This document shows positions 50,985-53,691 of a DNA stretch of 53,691 nt, in pieces. The translations under genes were made by a program, and so were the position numbers. This stretch comes from Nitrososphaerota archaeon. Its GTDB lineage: Archaea > Thermoproteota > Nitrososphaeria > Nitrososphaerales > Nitrosopumilaceae. Location of the stretch: assembly GCA_028866655.1 (NCBI GenBank), contig JAGWHQ010000009.1, forward strand, positions 1 through 53,691. Reading direction: 5' to 3'. Each line of letters starts with the position of its first letter. Positions within the stretch are counted from its first letter, which is position 1. The notes under the pieces were generated by a model. It was given only the letters and a program-made list of their open reading frames with translations. It had not been told where the DNA came from and did no database searches.

Positions 50985-52346
50985 TTATCCAAGTAGTACC
51001 TTTACTTCTTTTTCAGTCAACAATCCTTTTGCAATTACAAGTTGTCTGATTGTCTTTCCTGTCTTGAGGGACTCTTTGAATAAATCTGCAGAGACTTGGT
51101 ATCCTATCTTTGGAGTAAGAAGTGTTACTATGACTGGACTATTTTCTATGTATTGGCTTAGCTTTGTCTTGTTTGCAGTCAAGCCATCGATTAAATTCTT
51201 TGAAAATATTGGAACAAAATTTCTTAGCATGTCCATGGAATCAAGAACTGATTTTAACATTACAGGAAGCATAACATTGAGTTCAAACTGTCCTGCCTGT
51301 GCAGCAAGTGCCACAGTAGAGTCCTTTCCAATTATATCAAAACATACCATGTTCATACATTCAGCAAGTGATGGGTTTACCTTGCCTGGCATGATTGAAG
51401 ATCCTGCATGAACTGCAGGAATTCCAATTTCAGATAAACCTGCAACAGGTCCTGATGCCATCAGTCTAATATCATTTGATATTCTTCCAAGTTCCAGTGC
51501 AAGATTTCTTAGAGTGGATGAAACTCTAGCAACTGCAAATCTGCTCTCAAGTCCAAATTGCATGTCCTGCTCTGGTTTGAGTGAAAGTTTTGATATTTTA
51601 CCAAGCTCTGATATTACAAGGGTTCTGTATCCCTTTGGAGTGTTTGCACCAGAACCTACTGCTGTTCCTCCAAGTGCAACATGTTCAAGATCTTTTTTTG
51701 ATTCAAAGATTGCATCACGTGCTTTTGCAATTGCTGTAGCATATGCTGCAAATTCACTTCCAAGAGTTATAGGGAGTGCATCCATCAAGTGGGTCCTTCC
51801 AATTTTTTGATAACTTGAAAATTCTTTTGCCTTTTTGGTTAATGTTTTTATCAATTCATCAATTACTGGTATTACTTGGTTTACATTAAATAAAATTGCA
51901 ACATGCATTGCAGTTGGAAATGTATCATTACTTGACTGTGACATGTTTACATGATCGTTTGGATGTATGACGTCGTAATTTCCTTTTTGCTTTCCAATTA
52001 TTTCAAGTGCGATATTTGATATCACCTCGTTTGTATTCATGTTAAATGCAGTTCCCGCACCAGAATTGATTGCCTCTACAACAAACTGATCAAGATGTTT
52101 TCCTGACAATACTTGATCACATGCCTTGATTATTGCATTTCCTCTTTTGGTATCAAGTGCTTTTACTTTCATATTTGCAACTGCTGCTGATCTTTTGATC
52201 ATAACAAATGCCATGATGAGATATGGATGAGATCTGTGTCCACTTACATGATATTGTTTTATTGCTCTTGCTGTAAATGCTCCATAGTATGCTTCTGCTG
52301 GAATCTCTACTTTTCCCAAAGAATCGGAATCGGTTCTAAACTTCAC
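50985..52346 (-). CDS. fumC: Class II fumarase (fumarate hydratase)
   Basis: A 453-residue (from GTG 52346) tetrameric lyase interconverting fumarate and malate in the TCA cycle. The aspartase/fumarase signature GSSIMPGKVNPSLAE and the substrate stretches INSGAGTAFNMNTNEV, NMSQSSNDTFPTA and GRTHLMDALPI are present. The frame continues to ATG 52385, but a TATA-like CATAAAAA near 52385-52395 (minus strand) would start transcription about 20 bases before the GTG, so GTG is preferred. Aspartate ammonia-lyase is the main alternative. Confidence 0.88.
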   Translation of the reverse strand: MKFRTDSDSLGKVEIPAEAYYGAFTARAIKQYHVSGHRSHPYLIMAFVMIKRSAAVANMKVKALDTKRGNAIIKACDQVLSGKHLDQFVVEAINSGAGTAFNMNTNEVISNIALEIIGKQKGNYDVIHPNDHVNMSQSSNDTFPTAMHVAILFNVNQVIPVIDELIKTLTKKAKEFSSYQKIGRTHLMDALPITLGSEFAAYATAIAKARDAIFESKKDLEHVALGGTAVGSGANTPKGYRTLVISELGKISKLSLKPEQDMQFGLESRFAVARVSSTLRNLALELGRISNDIRLMASGPVAGLSEIGIPAVHAGSSIMPGKVNPSLAECMNMVCFDIIGKDSTVALAAQAGQFELNVMLPVMLKSVLDSMDMLRNFVPIFSKNLIDGLTANKTKLSQYIENSPVIVTLLTPKIGYQVSADLFKESLKTGKTIRQLVIAKGLLTEKEVKVLLG

Positions 52347-52452
52347 GCCAAAACTAAAATTAATTTTCCTAATATGCATTCGCATTTTTATGAATTAGGA
52401 ATGGTCTGAAATCACAAGATCCTGTGAATTTCTCAAGAAAATCCCCAATAAG

Positions 52453-52465
52453 TTAATATATTTAG
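52453..52465 (+). promoter_or_regulatory. TATA box of the NirK-like gene
   Basis: TTAATATATTTAG is centred about 26 bases before the ATG at 52484, which predicts a leaderless mRNA of a strongly expressed gene. Confidence 0.55.
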
Positions 52466-52483
52466 ATTTTAACATTCGAAACG

Positions 52484-53691
52484 ATGAACAGACGATACAG
52501 TATGATGTCTATTGCCGCAATAGTGGCAGTAGCAGGATTATTGTTCGCAAGCACATATTCACAGACTCAGATGACTGCATCAAGTCAGAGTGTACCTAGT
52601 GCACCAGCACAGGCCTCGATTAAATCAGTCGATGATATGGGCGGTATCCAGTTACAAATGCCAAGTGCATTTGCACAGATACCAGCAGATCAAATTGATA
52701 ATTTGACTGCACAGGGACGTCATGTAGTAGATGTAAAGTTAGTAGCACAAAGCACTACTTTGCCTATCATGGGCGGCGGAAAATATTACGCATTGACCTT
52801 TAACGGCCAAGTCCCAGGACCAACTGTAAGAGTTACACAAGGCGATATCGTCAGAGTAACACTAACAGTACCATCGAATGAATCCACCCCACATTCCATA
52901 GATATGCACGCAGGACAACTAAGTGCAACAAACTTTGGAGCTGTCAAGGTTGGACAATCAATGACTTATGCATATATTGCTGAGACTCCTGGTGCATTCA
53001 AGTATCACTGTGAAGGTGTCAATCTAGCATCAATGGACCAACATGTAATGTCCGGCATGTACGGAGTAACAATCGTTGATCCATTGAGTGGTTACAATCC
53101 ATTGATAGTAGACAAGACTGAAACCCAAGGCGGTAAAGTTGTTGTAGTACATCAACGCTATGAAGCAGCTGCAAAAGAATTTGTCTTAGAGTACAATCAA
53201 TTGTACTTGAACGCAGATGGCAGCTATGACCAAACAGCAATGTTCCTTCACAATACAACACAAACTGTTGTAAACGGAATGGCATTTGGTTACACTCCAA
53301 ACTCAGATATCAACAAACTGATCAAGGGTGATCCAACAAAGAATGTCTTCCCAGTGCAACCTTGGAATGATCCATCACTAAAACAATATCAAGGACATCC
53401 ATTATTTGTCGACCTTGATACACACTACAGAATGTTTGTAGTCAATCAAGGAGATATGCCAGTATTCTTCCACATTGTGGGAGGACAACTTGCTCGTGTA
53501 ACACAAGGAAACCATGTTCAAGCTCAAGGAGTTCAAACTTGGTTGATTGGTGGCTCACAGGATGCAATCTTTGATGTTGTATTTGATAGTCCAGGTGCAT
53601 ATGTAGCAGTCAATCACGACTATGCAGCAATCTTTACAGGTGCGGCCACAGTATTTGTCGCAGGTGACCCATTCAACTTGGGCTATCATCC
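52484..53691 (+). CDS. nirK: NirK-type copper nitrite reductase/multicopper oxidase (partial, cut by right edge)
   Basis: 402 residues are visible, open to the window end. Residues 1-27 form a signal peptide (SIAAIVAVAGLLFASTYS). Type 1 copper ligands: H137, C176, H187, M192. Type 2 ligands: H142 and H175, plus a His in FFHIVGGQ. The catalytic Asp is present as D140 (PHSIDMH). These match NirK, with two extra residues between C176 and H187. The enzyme is periplasm-equivalent and in ammonia oxidisers is linked to NO formation. Other two-domain multicopper oxidases are possible. The C-terminus is missing only because the window ends. Confidence 0.87.
   Translation, partial: MNRRYSMMSIAAIVAVAGLLFASTYSQTQMTASSQSVPSAPAQASIKSVDDMGGIQLQMPSAFAQIPADQIDNLTAQGRHVVDVKLVAQSTTLPIMGGGKYYALTFNGQVPGPTVRVTQGDIVRVTLTVPSNESTPHSIDMHAGQLSATNFGAVKVGQSMTYAYIAETPGAFKYHCEGVNLASMDQHVMSGMYGVTIVDPLSGYNPLIVDKTETQGGKVVVVHQRYEAAAKEFVLEYNQLYLNADGSYDQTAMFLHNTTQTVVNGMAFGYTPNSDINKLIKGDPTKNVFPVQPWNDPSLKQYQGHPLFVDLDTHYRMFVVNQGDMPVFFHIVGGQLARVTQGNHVQAQGVQTWLIGGSQDAIFDVVFDSPGAYVAVNHDYAAIFTGAATVFVAGDPFNLGYH

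Noticed and set aside
50509-51411. Long plus-strand frame of 300 codons
   Set aside because: It is antisense across the methylthiotransferase and fumarase genes, both of which have clear catalytic motifs on the minus strand.
53019-53300. Minus-strand frame of 93 codons near the right edge
   Set aside because: Antisense to the NirK-like gene, whose copper ligands confirm the plus-strand frame.

Overview
This window comes from an ammonia-oxidising archaeon of the Nitrososphaerota (Thaumarchaeota), most like the Nitrosopumilus/Nitrosarchaeum group. The grounds are: AT-rich, densely packed DNA with leaderless-type archaeal promoters; archaeal ribosomal proteins L21e, L39e and L31e; RNA polymerase subunit F; RadA; archaeal DnaG; diphthine synthase; a eukaryote-type topoisomerase IB (a lineage marker); a divergent FtsZ-like protein; the neighbouring pair for 3-hydroxypropionyl-CoA synthetase (ADP-forming) and 3-hydroxypropionyl-CoA dehydratase/crotonyl-CoA hydratase of the thaumarchaeal 3HP/4HB carbon-fixation cycle; and a NirK-type copper oxidase cut by the right edge. 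No insertion sequence, prophage, CRISPR array or obvious foreign island was seen. This is mostly core chromosome.

Layout. 1-4 kb: a possible 35-aa membrane peptide, radA, then the operon rpl21e-rpoF-DUF655-ksgA-hemK/mtq2. 4-12 kb: a PEFG-anchored cupredoxin-like protein that has lost copper ligands, an isocitrate dehydrogenase-family gene, a phosphoesterase, tRNA-Ser(GCT), a small zinc ribbon, a coiled-coil peptide, a two-gene operon (SirB1-type transglutaminase fold plus an unknown protein), secreted proteins, a ribbon-helix-helix protein and an SRPBCC protein. 12-21 kb: a CAT-anticodon tRNA with a non-canonical intron, topoisomerase IB, an SDR, a DUF1998 helicase, a UbiE-like methyltransferase with an MFS transporter, a TatA-like protein and glutamate dehydrogenase. 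21-25 kb: HesB/IscA and the carbon-fixation pair. 25-29.7 kb: a GATase, a small Toprim protein, DnaG, riboflavin kinase and FAD synthetase (tail to tail, both with N-terminal helix-turn-helix segments), and a diphthine synthase fused to DUF357.

29.7-38.9 kb is a minus-strand LysW carrier-protein block for lysine and arginine: argG, lysW-1, lysX/argX-1, lysY/argC, lysZ/argB, lysJ/argD and an Lrp regulator, then homocitrate synthase, lysW-2, lysX-2 and lysK. There are two carrier/ligase (W-X) modules but one Z-Y-J-K set, so the later enzymes are probably shared between the pathways. The first carrier ends in the expected EDWGE. The second ends in EDWGQ, losing the side-chain carboxylate to which substrate is normally attached. 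This is the most unusual thing in the window.

39-43 kb: a sulfonate/nitrate-type ABC importer behind a perfect palindrome, and a membrane-anchored surface protein. 43-47.3 kb: a MetF-like reductase divergent from a two-gene cobalamin-dependent methionine synthase (MetH split by domain). 47.3-53.7 kb: a CoA-type NUDIX hydrolase, L39e-L31e (L31e with a long Lys/Glu repeat tail), the FtsZ-like protein, a radical-SAM methylthiotransferase, fumarase and the truncated NirK.

All functions are inferred by reading the translations. No database search was run.
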